Shown: positions 15,572-25,500, counted from the stretch's first letter. The stretch: DNA of 53,291 nt from Bacteroidota bacterium (GCA_027619415.1 JAQCFO010000010.1:1-53291), one strand, 5' to 3'. The notes: generated by a model not told the origin, from the letters alone. Translations and numbers: made by a program.

Positions 15572-17191
15572 TTATTTTTTTGATTTATTATAATTCAAAC
15601 ATGCCTTTACAAATGAGACAAAAAGAGGGTGTGGCAATTCAACCGTACTTTTATATTCTGGATGAAATTGCACCCCAATAAACCAATCATTTTCTGGAAG
15701 TTCTATTATCTCAACTAACCCAGTTTTAGTATTTATTCCACTTGATTTTAATCCAGAATTCTCTAGTTGATCTAAATAATCATTATTCAATTCCCATCTA
15801 TGTCTATGCCTTTCATAAACGACTTTAGTGTTATATATTTCGTAAGCTTTAGATTTTTCTTTCACACTACATTCCCATGAACCTAAACGCATTGTACCTC
15901 CTTTATCAACTATATTTTTTTGATCTTTCATTAATGAAATAACAGGATTAGATGTGTTTTTATTCATTTCTGTAGAATTAGCATCTTTTAATCCAATTAC
16001 ATTTCTAGCAAATTCAATAACTGCCATTTGCATTCCTAAACATATTCCAAAAAAAGGAATATTATTTTCCCTAGCACATTTAATTGCTTTTATCTTACCT
16101 CCTATTCCTCTTCCACCAAAACCAGGAGCAACAATAATTCCATCAAGTTTAGATATTTCATTTTTGATTTGCTCGTGATTTATAAATTCAGAATGAACAG
16201 AACAAACCTCAACTTTAGTTTCGTTTACAGAACCAGCATGAATTAATGATTCTAAAATAGATTTATACGAATCTTGTAACTCAACATATTTACCAACTAG
16301 TCCTATCTTTATAGTGCTTTTAGGGAACTTTAATTTTTTTACAAAATCTTCCCACTTATTAAGGTCAGTATCTTTAAAATTTGTTATTGCTAATTTTCTT
16401 AAAACAACCAAATCTAATTTCTCATCCTTCATTAATAAAGGAACATCGTAGATAGTTGAAGCATCTATTGACTGAATTACTGAATCAACATCTACATTAC
16501 AAAACAAAGCAAGTTTATTTTTTATTTCTTTTGAAATTTCATATTCAGTTCTACAAACTAAAATATCTGCATTGATACCACTTTCCATTAAAGTCTTAAC
16601 GGAGTGTTGAGTAGGTTTTGTTTTTAATTCTTTTGCTGCAGATAAATATGGTACTAAAGTTAAATGGATAACAAGGCTATTAGCTCTGCCTAGCTCCCAT
16701 ACTAATTGCCTTACTGATTCGATATAAGGTAGAGATTCTATATCCCCGACAGTTCCACCAATTTCAGTAATTATTATGTCATATAAATCATCTTCCCCTA
16801 AAAGCTGCATTCTTTTTTTAATCTCATTTGTAATATGAGGAATCACTTGAACAGTTTTTCCTAAAAATTTACCTTGTCTCTCTTGCTTTATAACAGTCTG
16901 ATAAATTCTGCCTGTTGTAACATTATTTGCTTGAGTAGTTTCTACATTTAAAAAACGTTCATAATGACCTAAGTCTAAATCTGTTTCAGCACCATCAACA
17001 GTCACGTAGCACTCTCCATGTTCGTATGGGTTTAAAGTTCCTGGGTCAACATTAATATAGGGATCAAACTTTTGTATAGTAACTCTAAGGCCTCTAGATT
17101 GAAGAAGCTTAGCTAGGGAGGCTGAGATAATACCCTTTCCTAAAGAAGAACTTACACCACCTGTAACAAATATATATTTTGTTTTAGACAT
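15572..17191 (-). CDS. pyrG: CTP synthase
   Basis: 539 aa glutamine-dependent amidotransferase that converts UTP to CTP. The synthetase domain starts FVTGGVSSSLGKGI (9-22) and contains the metal/ATP segment TEIGGTVGDIES. The class I glutaminase domain carries C384 (FFGICLGMQ) and the H510/E512 pair in GVQFHPE. It is the first gene of a three-gene minus-strand unit and has a TATTTTTG -7 box about 30 nt upstream. Confidence 0.98.
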   Translation of the reverse strand: MSKTKYIFVTGGVSSSLGKGIISASLAKLLQSRGLRVTIQKFDPYINVDPGTLNPYEHGECYVTVDGAETDLDLGHYERFLNVETTQANNVTTGRIYQTVIKQERQGKFLGKTVQVIPHITNEIKKRMQLLGEDDLYDIIITEIGGTVGDIESLPYIESVRQLVWELGRANSLVIHLTLVPYLSAAKELKTKPTQHSVKTLMESGINADILVCRTEYEISKEIKNKLALFCNVDVDSVIQSIDASTIYDVPLLMKDEKLDLVVLRKLAITNFKDTDLNKWEDFVKKLKFPKSTIKIGLVGKYVELQDSYKSILESLIHAGSVNETKVEVCSVHSEFINHEQIKNEISKLDGIIVAPGFGGRGIGGKIKAIKCARENNIPFFGICLGMQMAVIEFARNVIGLKDANSTEMNKNTSNPVISLMKDQKNIVDKGGTMRLGSWECSVKEKSKAYEIYNTKVVYERHRHRWELNNDYLDQLENSGLKSSGINTKTGLVEIIELPENDWFIGVQFHPEYKSTVELPHPLFVSFVKACLNYNKSKK

Positions 17192-17221
17192 TGATTAATT
17201 TCAAAATTGATTTAAAAGTGT

Positions 17222-17229
17222 CAAAAATA
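17222..17229 (-). promoter_or_regulatory. Putative -7 box (TATTTTTG) for pyrG-yidC-mnmA
   Basis: A minus-strand exact TAnnTTTG match; the predicted transcription start is near 17215, 24 nt before the pyrG ATG. It lies in the 81-bp gap between the OsmC gene stop and pyrG. Confidence 0.35.
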
Positions 17230-17272
17230 CAAAAAGAAAGCGACTCTCTTTTGTTTTCAACAAGAGTAAAAA

Positions 17273-17674
17273 TTATATCCAATTATATTTAATTTCTCTA
17301 ATTAGTTTTGGGTCTAAAGAATTATGAACAGGACAAGTACTACCTACTTTTTCAAGGATTAGTTTATCTTTTTCTGACAACTTGATCGGAAGATCAATTG
17401 CTATTGAAATCTTAGAGATTCTTCTAGGATTTGTTGACATAATTTTCTCAACATTAGCCGAAACATCTGTAAATGATATTCCTAATTGGTCAGCTTTAAT
17501 TCCCATTACAGTTATCATGCATGAAGCTAAAGCTGTAGCTACCATATCAGTAGGAGAAAATGCTTCTCCTTTTCCAGAATTATCAACTGGAGCATCAGTT
17601 ATAATTTCACTTCCTGATTTTAAATGAATGCAGTTAGTTCTTAAATTTCCTTTGTAATAAACTTTACTTGTCAT
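17273..17674 (-). CDS. OsmC family peroxiredoxin-like protein
   Basis: 133 aa from the chosen start. OsmC/Ohr-fold proteins reduce organic hydroperoxides with two cysteines, both present here: one in LASCMITVMG and one in GSTCPVHNSL. NSGKGEAFSPTDMVATALASC is the family signature region. The reading frame also allows an ATG at 17686. The internal ATG at 17674 ([13 protein letters not shown]) is preferred because, from memory, family members begin MTSKVxYxGNLRT. With that start it overlaps the preceding LysM gene by 11 nt, pointing to translational coupling. It may use bacillithiol or another thiol made with BshC (20684-22285), but that is inference. Confidence 0.88.
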   Translation of the reverse strand: MTSKVYYKGNLRTNCIHLKSGSEIITDAPVDNSGKGEAFSPTDMVATALASCMITVMGIKADQLGISFTDVSANVEKIMSTNPRRISKISIAIDLPIKLSEKDKLILEKVGSTCPVHNSLDPKLIREIKYNWI

Positions 17675-19112
17675 TATAAATTTCAAAAATATTAAATTTG
17701 TTATGTTGTATTAGAAAAATAGAATTATTTATATAACCACCATCTTTAGGAAGATAATTGAATCTATTTTGCAAGTATTCAGTCTCTCCAATATTTATAG
17801 ATTTAATTAATTTCTTTTTATAGGCAACTCTTAATACTAAATCAAGTGTAATGTCATAACCTCTTATGGCAATTTTATTAGGAATTTTTCCAAATCTAGA
17901 TAGGTATAACTCATTAAAAATATCCAGCTTTTCATCATAAACAGGCCTGTAATAAGAAGGATAAGTAAATTTTAAGTTACCTAGGTGCTCATAAGAAATA
18001 TTTTCATTTTCATAAACATCAGCTCTATATGTAGTTAATAAAGAAATGCTTCTTTCTTTAGAAATTTGAGAGTTTAATAAAGATGTCACACTTGTTATTG
18101 TATTCAAATTTTGTGATTCTAAAAACACAATATTATTTTTAGAAGATACCAGTAAAGAGTCTGTTAGTTCAGGATCAATAAGTCCATTAATCCTATCTGT
18201 ATTAATTAATTCTGCATAAGGATAAGTTTCTAAAATCTGATCTTTAACCTGGACACTTTCACTATCATAGACAATCATAACACAAGGATCAGGGTCTATT
18301 TCAACTAATTTTTTTACATACTCAAGCATAACTGCTCTTTGACTCTCTTCTGATGGCATCGACTGAAAAACATTACTGTTTATTTCAATTGCTTTAGAAC
18401 TTAGTGGAGAAATAATTGGCGTATTTGAATTAATAATAGCTTTTGATAATTGATTGATATTTCTAGGTACTAACGGTCCTAGAATAAAATCGTAATCATC
18501 AAATGAATTAGATAAAATAATTTTACTTATTGAATTAAAATCATTTTGAGTATCTATAACTTTTAAATCAACATCAATTCCAAGTTCTTGAATTTTTATT
18601 AAAGCTAACAATGAGCCACTATAAAAATCTAAAGAAATAGTAGACAAGTTCAAGTTTTTTAAATAATTTTTAGCATTTTCAATTGAGTCAATTTCAATGT
18701 TATCTAAATTAAAAGGAGACAATAAAACAAACTTTATACTTTTATGTTTAAGAGTACTTTCTAATAAATTAATTTTAAAATCTTTTAATTCTTTAAAATC
18801 ACTTTGAAGTGAATCTATAATGATTTTTGAAAATTCTTTTTTTGATATTATATCTTTTTTAATTGGAATACTAAGTTCCATTTTTCTAGATATATTAAAT
18901 CCTTTAATTTGATTATTATATTTTATTATATCATCTATTTGAACATTATATAATTTAGAAATAGTGTAAAGGGTTTGTTTTTTTTTTACTTTATGTTTAA
19001 TAATTTCAATAGTATATTCTTTGTTGATTTTTTTAGAATTTTCTTGAGAAAAACTAAAAAAAGAACATAAAAAAAATAAAATTAAACTTCTAAAAAAATT
19101 CATTATTCCCAT
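17664..19112 (-). CDS. Exported LysM protein with periplasmic substrate-binding fold
   Basis: Up to 482 aa. The N-terminus is a hydrophobic signal peptide ([17 protein letters not shown]) without a convincing lipobox, then one LysM domain (about residues 36-86: [18 protein letters not shown]... [13 protein letters not shown]). The rest resembles type-I periplasmic binding proteins of the branched-chain amino acid type ([53 protein letters not shown]). In Bacteroidota such fusions are common and probably bind peptidoglycan while sensing or scaffolding; no transporter genes are adjacent. Two starts are possible, ATG at 19112 or at 19103. The 19112 start overlaps the end of guaA by 10 nt, the 19103 start by 1 nt. 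Confidence 0.85.
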   Translation of the reverse strand: MGIMNFFRSLILFFLCSFFSFSQENSKKINKEYTIEIIKHKVKKKQTLYTISKLYNVQIDDIIKYNNQIKGFNISRKMELSIPIKKDIISKKEFSKIIIDSLQSDFKELKDFKINLLESTLKHKSIKFVLLSPFNLDNIEIDSIENAKNYLKNLNLSTISLDFYSGSLLALIKIQELGIDVDLKVIDTQNDFNSISKIILSNSFDDYDFILGPLVPRNINQLSKAIINSNTPIISPLSSKAIEINSNVFQSMPSEESQRAVMLEYVKKLVEIDPDPCVMIVYDSESVQVKDQILETYPYAELINTDRINGLIDPELTDSLLVSSKNNIVFLESQNLNTITSVTSLLNSQISKERSISLLTTYRADVYENENISYEHLGNLKFTYPSYYRPVYDEKLDIFNELYLSRFGKIPNKIAIRGYDITLDLVLRVAYKKKLIKSINIGETEYLQNRFNYLPKDGGYINNSIFLIQHNKFNIFEIYNDK

Positions 19113-20632
19113 TCAATTGTTGCTGGAGGCTTTGAGCTTATATCATATACAACTCTATTTACACCCTTAACGTTGTTAATTATTTTATTAGATATTTCTT
19201 GAAGAAATTCATAAGGAAGGTTAACCCAGTCTGCTGTCATTCCGTCTGTTGACTCTACTGCCCTTAGAGCTACACATTCTTCATATGTTCTCTCATCACC
19301 CATAACACCCACGCTTTTAACCGAGAGAAGTATGGCTCCTGCTTGCCAAACCTTATCATATAGTCCATGATTTTTTAAACCATCAATAAAAATAGCATCT
19401 ACTTCTTGTAAAATTTTAATTTTTTCAGTAGTTACATCTCCCAATATCCTAATAGCTAAACCTGGACCTGGAAATGGATGTCTTTTTAAAAGATTATGGT
19501 CTATTTTTAAACTAGCACCAACTCTTCTGACTTCATCTTTAAACAACATTTTCAGAGGTTCTATGACTGATAATTTCATAAAGTCAGGTAAACCTCCAAC
19601 ATTATGATGTGATTTTATAGTAGCAGAGGGGCCTTTTACAGAAATTGACTCAATCACATCAGGATAAATTGTGCCCTGAGCTAACCATTTAGCTCCATTT
19701 ATCAATTTCGCTTCTTTGTCAAAAACATCAATAAAAGCCTTACCTATAACTTTTCTTTTTTCTTCAGGATCCTTAACATTTAAAAGTAAATCAATAAAAT
19801 ATTTTGATTCGTTAACACCCTTTACATTTAAACCCATTCCTTCGTATTGATTTAGAACACTTTGAAACTCATTTTTTCTTAGAAGACCATTATTTACAAA
19901 AATACAATGCAAATTACTGCCAATTGCTTTGTGCAAAAGAACAGCTGCAACAGTTGAATCAACACCTCCTGACAAGCCTAAAATAACCTTATCACTGCCA
20001 ACTGTTTTCTTTATTTGTAAAATAGTCTTAGTTGAAAATAAATCAGGTGTCCAATTTGGTTTAATATTAGAAATATTAATTAAAAAGTTTTTTAATATTT
20101 GTTTCCCATCAACAGAATGATATACTTCTGGATGAAATTGAATACCATAAACCAACTCATCAATAATTGAAAACGAAGCATTTTTTACATCATTAGTGCT
20201 AGCAATACATTTAGCATTTAAAGGAAGGTCTTCAATGGTATCACTGTGACTCATCCAAACTTGGGTTCCAGTTTTTAACCCTTTAAAAAGAGGGTCTGTG
20301 TTATCAATTTCAGAAAGATTAGCTCTCCCATATTCTCTTTTATTAGAAGCAATTACTTTTCCTCCGTTAAAGTGAGCAATATACTGAGCACCATAACAAA
20401 CTCCTAAAAGTGGTTTAACTCCTTTTATCTTAGACAAGTCAAAATGTAATGCGTCTTCAGACCTAACTGAAAAAGGAGAGCCAGAAAGAATAACAGCTTT
20501 AAATGAATTTAAATCCACTTTAAGGTTGTTATATGGATGAATTTCACAATATATAAACAATTCCCTAACTCTTCTAGCAATTAGTTGAGTGTATTGAGAA
20601 CCAAAATCAATTATTAAAACTTTTTCTTCCAT
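19103..20632 (-). CDS. guaA: GMP synthase (glutamine-hydrolysing)
   Basis: 509 aa from the ATG at 20632 ([17 protein letters not shown]). It aminates XMP to GMP. The class I glutaminase domain has C79 (GVCYGAQ) and the H167/E169 pair in FHPE. The ATP-pyrophosphatase domain has the P-loop GLSGGVDST. The C-terminal dimerisation domain ends [11 protein letters not shown], the universal GuaA tail. An in-frame TTG two codons upstream (20638) gives a slightly longer product but is not needed. It overlaps the following LysM gene and follows bshC by about 50 nt. Confidence 0.98.
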   Translation of the reverse strand: MEEKVLIIDFGSQYTQLIARRVRELFIYCEIHPYNNLKVDLNSFKAVILSGSPFSVRSEDALHFDLSKIKGVKPLLGVCYGAQYIAHFNGGKVIASNKREYGRANLSEIDNTDPLFKGLKTGTQVWMSHSDTIEDLPLNAKCIASTNDVKNASFSIIDELVYGIQFHPEVYHSVDGKQILKNFLINISNIKPNWTPDLFSTKTILQIKKTVGSDKVILGLSGGVDSTVAAVLLHKAIGSNLHCIFVNNGLLRKNEFQSVLNQYEGMGLNVKGVNESKYFIDLLLNVKDPEEKRKVIGKAFIDVFDKEAKLINGAKWLAQGTIYPDVIESISVKGPSATIKSHHNVGGLPDFMKLSVIEPLKMLFKDEVRRVGASLKIDHNLLKRHPFPGPGLAIRILGDVTTEKIKILQEVDAIFIDGLKNHGLYDKVWQAGAILLSVKSVGVMGDERTYEECVALRAVESTDGMTADWVNLPYEFLQEISNKIINNVKGVNRVVYDISSKPPATIEWE

Positions 20633-20683
20633 ATTCAAAAATACTATTAATACAAATAAAAATACTACGAGATAATAAATTGT

Positions 20684-22285
20684 TTACAATTCAATAACTA
20701 CAAAACTCGGGTCGAAAGGGTTTGTATTTTTCATAATTAAATCTATAAATTCATCTCCGTAATATTGAAAAAATTCTGAAAAGTTAATCTCTCTTTCTTG
20801 AAATGAATTATACGGAAATAGTTCTCTTTTAATAGAAATTATTTTATCTAATTTTTCTTTATTTTTTTTCTTTTCTGCTTTAAGCAACCTAATCTCTAAA
20901 TTGTCAAGTCCATTTTTCTGTTTTTTTTCCTGAGCATTAACTGATCCAGTAAATGAAAAATCTGTAAGCTTTACCACTTCATATAATTGTTTAAAATTAT
21001 CACTAAGAGTAGTTTTTAGAGTAGTGAAATCAATTTTATTTTTAGAAAATTTATTTGTGTAAAATTTTAGTAAATTTTCATTTTTTTTAAAAAAATGTTC
21101 AATATTCAAATTCATTTTTTTTAAACTATTTGAATGTTTTTTATTAATCAGAAGAACAGAGCTTCTAATTGATAATACAGGAAAAGTTGTGTTTTTTTTA
21201 TCAAAATATTCTTTTAGCTGCAACCAGTAAGCTATTTCACTTCCACCGCCGACATAAGCTAAGTTAGGAAGAATAGTTTCTTGATAAAGAGGCCTAATAA
21301 GTACATTAGGAGAAAATCTTTCAGGATAATTTCTGATTTCATTAATTATTTCATCTTGAGTAAATGAAATTTCAGACTCTAAAACGTTATAAACCAAATC
21401 ATTTTTTTCAATTCTTGAACGAAGGTTGTTTTTAATATAAAATAAATTTATTGATCTTGGGTTGACTAGTGGCTTAATTTTACCTTTAAAAAATTCTGTT
21501 AATCTCGCATTTGTTTTTGACACAACATCAAAACAAGTACTTTCTTTTATTTCATCAATAAAAACATCAATCATTAATTTTTTTAGATTCTTATTATCTG
21601 GATTTAAAATTACAAGTCCATGTTTTCCAAAAATTTTATGAACTAGATGTAAAGTGGCAGTAGATAAATTTTTATTTTTTAAATACGAAGATTCAAAAAA
21701 TGAAATCATTTTTTGAACATTTATATTTTCTTTATCAAAAAAATTAGACATTTCCTGAAAAACTTCAGATAGTTTTTCTGTATTTAAATCCCCTACTTTC
21801 CCCTTAGTTTTAACTTTCCAATTAAATTGTTTCTTAGCAGTTTTAAAAAAATTAATTTCCTCGAAATCATGATCTTCAGATGCCATCCAATAGATTGGAA
21901 TAAAATTATTTTTTGGAAATTTAGATCTTAAATCTTCACAAATTTTTATAGTATCTATAATTTTATAAAAAAAATATAATGGTCCTGTAAATAAATTAAG
22001 TTGATGGCCAGTTGTCACAGTGAATGTATTTGACTTAGACAAGTCATCAATTAAACTTAATTGAACATTATTGTCTGAAATTGACTGGTATTGTTCAATT
22101 AATACTTGTGATAATATATTTCTAGATTTATTATTGAAATTTTTATGTTTTTCCTCGATTTGATCTCTATAATTTTTTAATTCATTTGATCTATTATAGA
22201 AAGAATTAAGCTCTTTTTTATTATTAAAATAACTAAGAGTCAGTAATGGCAAATGCCCGGTTATATTTGGATCAATTAATTTCAA
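20684..22285 (-). CDS. bshC: Putative cysteine ligase BshC (bacillithiol biosynthesis)
   Basis: 533 aa. BshC is proposed to join cysteine to glucosamine-malate in the last step of bacillithiol synthesis. The nucleotide-binding-fold core shows the family motifs TTGHQLNLFTGPLYFFYKI and YWMASEDHDFEEINFF. A downstream segment RPLYQETILPNLAYVGGGSEIAYW is highly characteristic, and a C-terminal coiled-coil is rich in K and E. The start codon is TTG at 22285 (KLIDPNITGHLPLLTLSYF). No ATG lies close, and the length fits the family. The partners bshA and bshB are not in this window. The thiol system fits the OsmC gene three positions downstream. Confidence 0.93.
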   Translation of the reverse strand: MKLIDPNITGHLPLLTLSYFNNKKELNSFYNRSNELKNYRDQIEEKHKNFNNKSRNILSQVLIEQYQSISDNNVQLSLIDDLSKSNTFTVTTGHQLNLFTGPLYFFYKIIDTIKICEDLRSKFPKNNFIPIYWMASEDHDFEEINFFKTAKKQFNWKVKTKGKVGDLNTEKLSEVFQEMSNFFDKENINVQKMISFFESSYLKNKNLSTATLHLVHKIFGKHGLVILNPDNKNLKKLMIDVFIDEIKESTCFDVVSKTNARLTEFFKGKIKPLVNPRSINLFYIKNNLRSRIEKNDLVYNVLESEISFTQDEIINEIRNYPERFSPNVLIRPLYQETILPNLAYVGGGSEIAYWLQLKEYFDKKNTTFPVLSIRSSVLLINKKHSNSLKKMNLNIEHFFKKNENLLKFYTNKFSKNKIDFTTLKTTLSDNFKQLYEVVKLTDFSFTGSVNAQEKKQKNGLDNLEIRLLKAEKKKNKEKLDKIISIKRELFPYNSFQEREINFSEFFQYYGDEFIDLIMKNTNPFDPSFVVIEL

Positions 22286-22339
22286 CTAAATTATTTTTAT
22301 TAATATACACAATCATTTGATCTATTATTCCTTAAACCA

Positions 22340-23641
22340 TTAGCAAGGAATTCCATAAAGATCGAATTCGGTAGCGCTAATTATTTTAATATTTGAAAAA
22401 TCGCCTATTTTCAAATAATATTTAGATGCATCTATTAAAACTTCATTATCAACATCTGGAGAATCAAATTCACTTCTTCCAACAAAATAAGTACCTTCTT
22501 TTCTATCTATTGAACATTTAAAAGTTTTTCCAATTTTTTCTTGATTTAAATCAAAAGATATAGTTGACTGAATATCCATGATTTCAGCTAGCCTCGCATC
22601 TTTTACTTCTTTTGGAACATCATCAATTAAATTATAAGCATGTGTATTTTCCTCGTGACTATATGTGAAACAACCTAGTCTATCAAATTTAACTTCAGAA
22701 ACCCATTTTTTTAATTCATCGAAATTTTCTTCTGTCTCTCCTGGGTAACCTACAATTAAAGTAGTTCTAATTGCTATTTCAGGCACCTCAAATCTCATGT
22801 TGTTTATCAATTCATTGATTTTTAGCTTATTAGAACCTCGTCTCATAGATTTTAATAAACCGTCTGAAATATGCTGAAGAGGGATATCTATATAGTTGCA
22901 AATTTTAGGCTCATCTTTTATAACTTTAAGAACATCCATGGGGAATCCAGCAGGAAAAGCATAATGAAGCCTTATCCATTCGATTCCTTCAATCTTAACT
23001 AATGACTTTAATAATAGCCCTAGCTCTCTTTTTTTGTATAAATCAAGTCCATAATAAGTTAAATCCTGAGCAATAAGAATGACTTCCTTAACACCTTTAT
23101 TAGCCAGTTTAGTTGCTTCAACGACAATCTCTTCAATAGATTTTGATTTATGTTTTCCTCTCATTAGGGGAATTGCACAAAAAGAACAAGGTCGGTCACA
23201 CCCTTCAGAAATTTTTAAATAAGCATAATTTTTTGGAGTAGTTATTAATCTTTCCCCAACGAGTTCATGTTTATAATCTGCTTTTAAAGCTTTCAACAAT
23301 TTAGGCAAATCAGTAGTCCCAAAATATTGATCAACATTAGGAATTTCCTTTTCCAAATCCGACTTGTATCTCTCGCTTAAACATCCAGTAACAAAGAGTT
23401 TATCTATCTTTCCTTTTTCTTTTTTTTCCGAGTACTCTAAAATAGTATCTATAGATTCTTGTTTAGCATTGTCAATAAAACCACAAGTATTTATAACTAC
23501 TATATTCCCTTCTCCTTCATGAACTACCTCTTTATTATTAGCTTTTAATTGACCCATTAAAACTTCTGAGTCATAAATGTTTTTTGAACAACCAAGAGTC
23601 ACTACATTGATTTTATTTTTATTAGAATACTTTACTCTCAT
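22340..23641 (-). CDS. rimO: Ribosomal protein S12 methylthiotransferase RimO
   Basis: 433 aa radical-SAM enzyme that methylthiolates an aspartate of ribosomal protein S12. The N-terminal UPF0004 domain binds an auxiliary [4Fe-4S] cluster through C18 (LGCSKN), C53 (NTCGF) and C87 (TGCLSE). The radical-SAM cluster uses C148, C152 and C155 in GCDRPCSFCAIP. The C-terminal TRAM domain covers about residues 370-433. The sequence LGCSKNIYDSEVLMGQL separates RimO from the related tRNA enzyme MiaB. It follows ftsY by 10 nt and is read from the same promoter. Confidence 0.96.
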   Translation of the reverse strand: MRVKYSNKNKINVVTLGCSKNIYDSEVLMGQLKANNKEVVHEGEGNIVVINTCGFIDNAKQESIDTILEYSEKKEKGKIDKLFVTGCLSERYKSDLEKEIPNVDQYFGTTDLPKLLKALKADYKHELVGERLITTPKNYAYLKISEGCDRPCSFCAIPLMRGKHKSKSIEEIVVEATKLANKGVKEVILIAQDLTYYGLDLYKKRELGLLLKSLVKIEGIEWIRLHYAFPAGFPMDVLKVIKDEPKICNYIDIPLQHISDGLLKSMRRGSNKLKINELINNMRFEVPEIAIRTTLIVGYPGETEENFDELKKWVSEVKFDRLGCFTYSHEENTHAYNLIDDVPKEVKDARLAEIMDIQSTISFDLNQEKIGKTFKCSIDRKEGTYFVGRSEFDSPDVDNEVLIDASKYYLKIGDFSNIKIISATEFDLYGIPC

Positions 23642-23651
23642 TAATATTATT

Positions 23652-24812
23652 TTATGATTTTTTAAAAAAAGAATCTACAAATTCTTTTTTATCGAATATT
23701 TGTAAATCTTCAATTTTTTCTCCAACTCCAATGAATTTAATTGGAATTTTAAATTGATCTGAAATTCCTAAAACAACTCCACCTTTAGCGGTACCATCTA
23801 GTTTAGTAACTATCAAAGAAGTTATCTCTGTAACCTTAGTAAATTGTTTAGCTTGTTCAAAAGCATTTTGCCCTGTTGAGCCATCAATTACAAGTATCAC
23901 CTCGTTTGGAGCATCAAATACTTTCTTTTTTAAAACTCTTTTAATTTTACTTAATTCATTCATTAAGTTAACTTTATTATGCAGTCTTCCTGCTGTATCA
24001 ATTAAAACTACATCAGCATTTTTTTTAATTGCTGATTCTAAAGTGTCAAATGCAACAGAAGCAGGATCACTACCCATTTCTTGTTTTATCAAGTCAACTT
24101 TAACTCTATCAGCCCATACTTCAAGCTGTTCTATAGCAGCTGCTCTAAAAGTATCTGCGGCTCCAATTACAACTTTAAGACCTAAAGACTTATAATAATT
24201 AGCCATTTTACCTATGGAAGTTGTTTTACCAGCTCCATTAACACCAACAATCAAAATTACATGAGGGATATTATTTTTATTAATGATAAAATCATCAATA
24301 TTTTCTTCATCATCACTAATCATGGATATAATCTCTTCTTTTAAAATCATATCTAATTCATCAGCATTAACATATTTTTCTTTAGCAACTCTACCTTCAA
24401 TTCTATCTATGATTTTTATAGTTGTTTTCACCCCTACATCAGATGAAATTAATATTTCTTCCAACTCATCTAAAACTTCATCATCAACTTTGCTCTTACC
24501 GAGAATAGCTTTAGAAATTTTATTAAAAAAAGATTGATTACTTATCTTTAATCCTTTGTTTAAAGATTCTTTTTTTGTTTTATTAGTAAAAATATTATCG
24601 GAGTTTGAAAGAGCTTGATCTAGTTTATCATCAACTGTTTTATCTTTAACATCAAAAGATTTATCTTCAATAATTGATTCTTTAAAAATTTTTTTGGGAA
24701 TTTCCTTAGGAATTGATTTTTTTAGTGAATCATCAGTAAGTGAGTTTTGTTCAGTTAACTGTTGGTTACTGATTTTTTTCTTTTTTGAAAAAAATTTATT
24801 AAAAAAATTCAT
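23652..24812 (-). CDS. ftsY: Signal recognition particle receptor FtsY
   Basis: 386 aa SRP GTPase at the inner membrane. It receives ribosome-nascent chains for SecYEG/YidC. The N-terminal 95 residues are a charged, low-complexity region starting with an amphipathic MNFFNKFFSKKKK, a plausible membrane-binding helix. The N domain covers about 95-175. The G domain has G1 GVNGAGKT (190-197), DTAGR and TKLDGTAKGG. It has its own promoter (24828-24859), whose -33 element sits in the loop of the terminator of the ribosomal-protein transcript upstream. rimO follows. Confidence 0.97.
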   Translation of the reverse strand: MNFFNKFFSKKKKISNQQLTEQNSLTDDSLKKSIPKEIPKKIFKESIIEDKSFDVKDKTVDDKLDQALSNSDNIFTNKTKKESLNKGLKISNQSFFNKISKAILGKSKVDDEVLDELEEILISSDVGVKTTIKIIDRIEGRVAKEKYVNADELDMILKEEIISMISDDEENIDDFIINKNNIPHVILIVGVNGAGKTTSIGKMANYYKSLGLKVVIGAADTFRAAAIEQLEVWADRVKVDLIKQEMGSDPASVAFDTLESAIKKNADVVLIDTAGRLHNKVNLMNELSKIKRVLKKKVFDAPNEVILVIDGSTGQNAFEQAKQFTKVTEITSLIVTKLDGTAKGGVVLGISDQFKIPIKFIGVGEKIEDLQIFDKKEFVDSFFKKS

Positions 24813-24827
24813 ATTAAAATCTTAATT

Positions 24828-24859
24828 CAAATATATGAAAACAAAAAAAGTCACTCAAA
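24828..24859 (-). promoter_or_regulatory. Promoter of ftsY-rimO: TTTG, 20 nt, TATATTTG
   Basis: On the minus strand TTTG (24859-24856) and the consensus -7 box TATATTTG (24835-24828) are separated by 20 nt, the best full Bacteroidota promoter in the window. The predicted start is near 24821, leaving a leader of about nine bases. The -33 TTTG is the loop of the terminator hairpin at 24846-24869. Confidence 0.6.
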
Positions 24860-24869
24860 GGTGACTTTT
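24846..24869 (-). terminator. Intrinsic terminator after rpmB-rpmG-DUF4295
   Basis: Minus strand: a perfect 9-bp stem (AAAAGTCAC / GTGACTTTT) with a 6-nt loop CTTTGA, followed by further T residues (T7 in all). It lies 22 nt after the DUF4295 stop. This is the clearest terminator in the window. Confidence 0.8.
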
Positions 24870-24890
24870 AAATATATTCTAAATATTTTA

Positions 24891-25043
24891 TTATTTTTTT
24901 GACAACCAATCATTAACCAATTCTGGATCCATGATTGATTCTACATAAACATATGCACCTGACTTAGGGCTTTTAATCATTTTAATAGCTTTGGATAATC
25001 TTTTTGATGAAGTTTGAAGTGTTGCTACTGTCTTTTTTGCCAT
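24891..25043 (-). CDS. DUF4295 small protein
   Basis: 50 aa, found by reading the gap between ftsY and rpmG; it begins MAKKTVATLQTSSKRL and ends DPELVNDWLSKK. The basic N-terminus, SKAIKMIKSPKSGAY and the VNDWL end match the Bacteroidota-specific DUF4295 family, which almost always lies after L28 and L33, as here. Its length and charge suggest a ribosome-associated protein, but its function is not established. It starts 8 nt after the rpmG stop and is the last gene before a strong terminator. Confidence 0.9.
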   Translation of the reverse strand: MAKKTVATLQTSSKRLSKAIKMIKSPKSGAYVYVESIMDPELVNDWLSKK

Positions 25044-25051
25044 AACTAAAA

Positions 25052-25234
25052 TTATTTAATTTCCTTATGAATAGTGTTTTTTTTCATGATTGGATTAAAT
25101 TTTTTAATTTCTAATCTATCAGGTGTGTTTTTTTTATTTTTAGTTGTAATATATCTAGAAGTACCAGATAAACCAGAATTTTTATGTTCTGTGCACTCTA
25201 AAATAACCTGAACTCTATTTCCTTTCTTAGCCAT
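25052..25234 (-). CDS. rpmG: 50S ribosomal protein L33
   Basis: 60 aa, basic, with the L33 signatures [12 protein letters not shown] and [23 protein letters not shown]. Only one cysteine is present, so this is the zinc-free (C-minus) form that lacks the two CxxC pairs. The ATG at 25234 gives [10 protein letters not shown], the normal start. It lies between rpmB (11 nt upstream) and DUF4295. Confidence 0.96.
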   Translation of the reverse strand: MAKKGNRVQVILECTEHKNSGLSGTSRYITTKNKKNTPDRLEIKKFNPIMKKNTIHKEIK

Positions 25235-25245
25235 ATTATTTAAGA

Positions 25246-25476
25246 TTAAAGTTTATTTATTTTAGATTGTTTTAAAACTGCTGAAATGCCTTTTTTATTG
25301 ATAGTTTTAAGAACTGACGTAGAAACTTTAAGTGTAATCCACTTATCTTCTTCAGGGATAAAAAATCTTTTTTTAATAAGATTTGGTTCAAATCTTCTTT
25401 TGGTTTTGTTCATAGCTTTAGAAACATTGTTTCCAACTAAAACTTTTTTTCCAGATATTTCACAAACTTTTGACAT
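25246..25476 (-). CDS. rpmB: 50S ribosomal protein L28
   Basis: 76 aa, the usual Bacteroidota length. The N-terminus has [20 protein letters not shown], followed by TKRRFEPNL and the conserved [14 protein letters not shown]. It is first in rpmB-rpmG-DUF4295 and is preceded by a TTTG-N20-TTAATTTG promoter. Confidence 0.96.
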   Translation of the reverse strand: MSKVCEISGKKVLVGNNVSKAMNKTKRRFEPNLIKKRFFIPEEDKWITLKVSTSVLKTINKKGISAVLKQSKINKL

Positions 25477-25500
25477 AATTAAGTCTTTTTAAACAGGGTG

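Noticed and set aside
20636-20643. TATTTTTG box on the minus strand before guaA
   Set aside because: An exact TAnnTTTG match, but its G is only 4 nt before the guaA ATG, so the predicted transcription start falls inside the start codon; probably coincidence in an A/T-rich leader.
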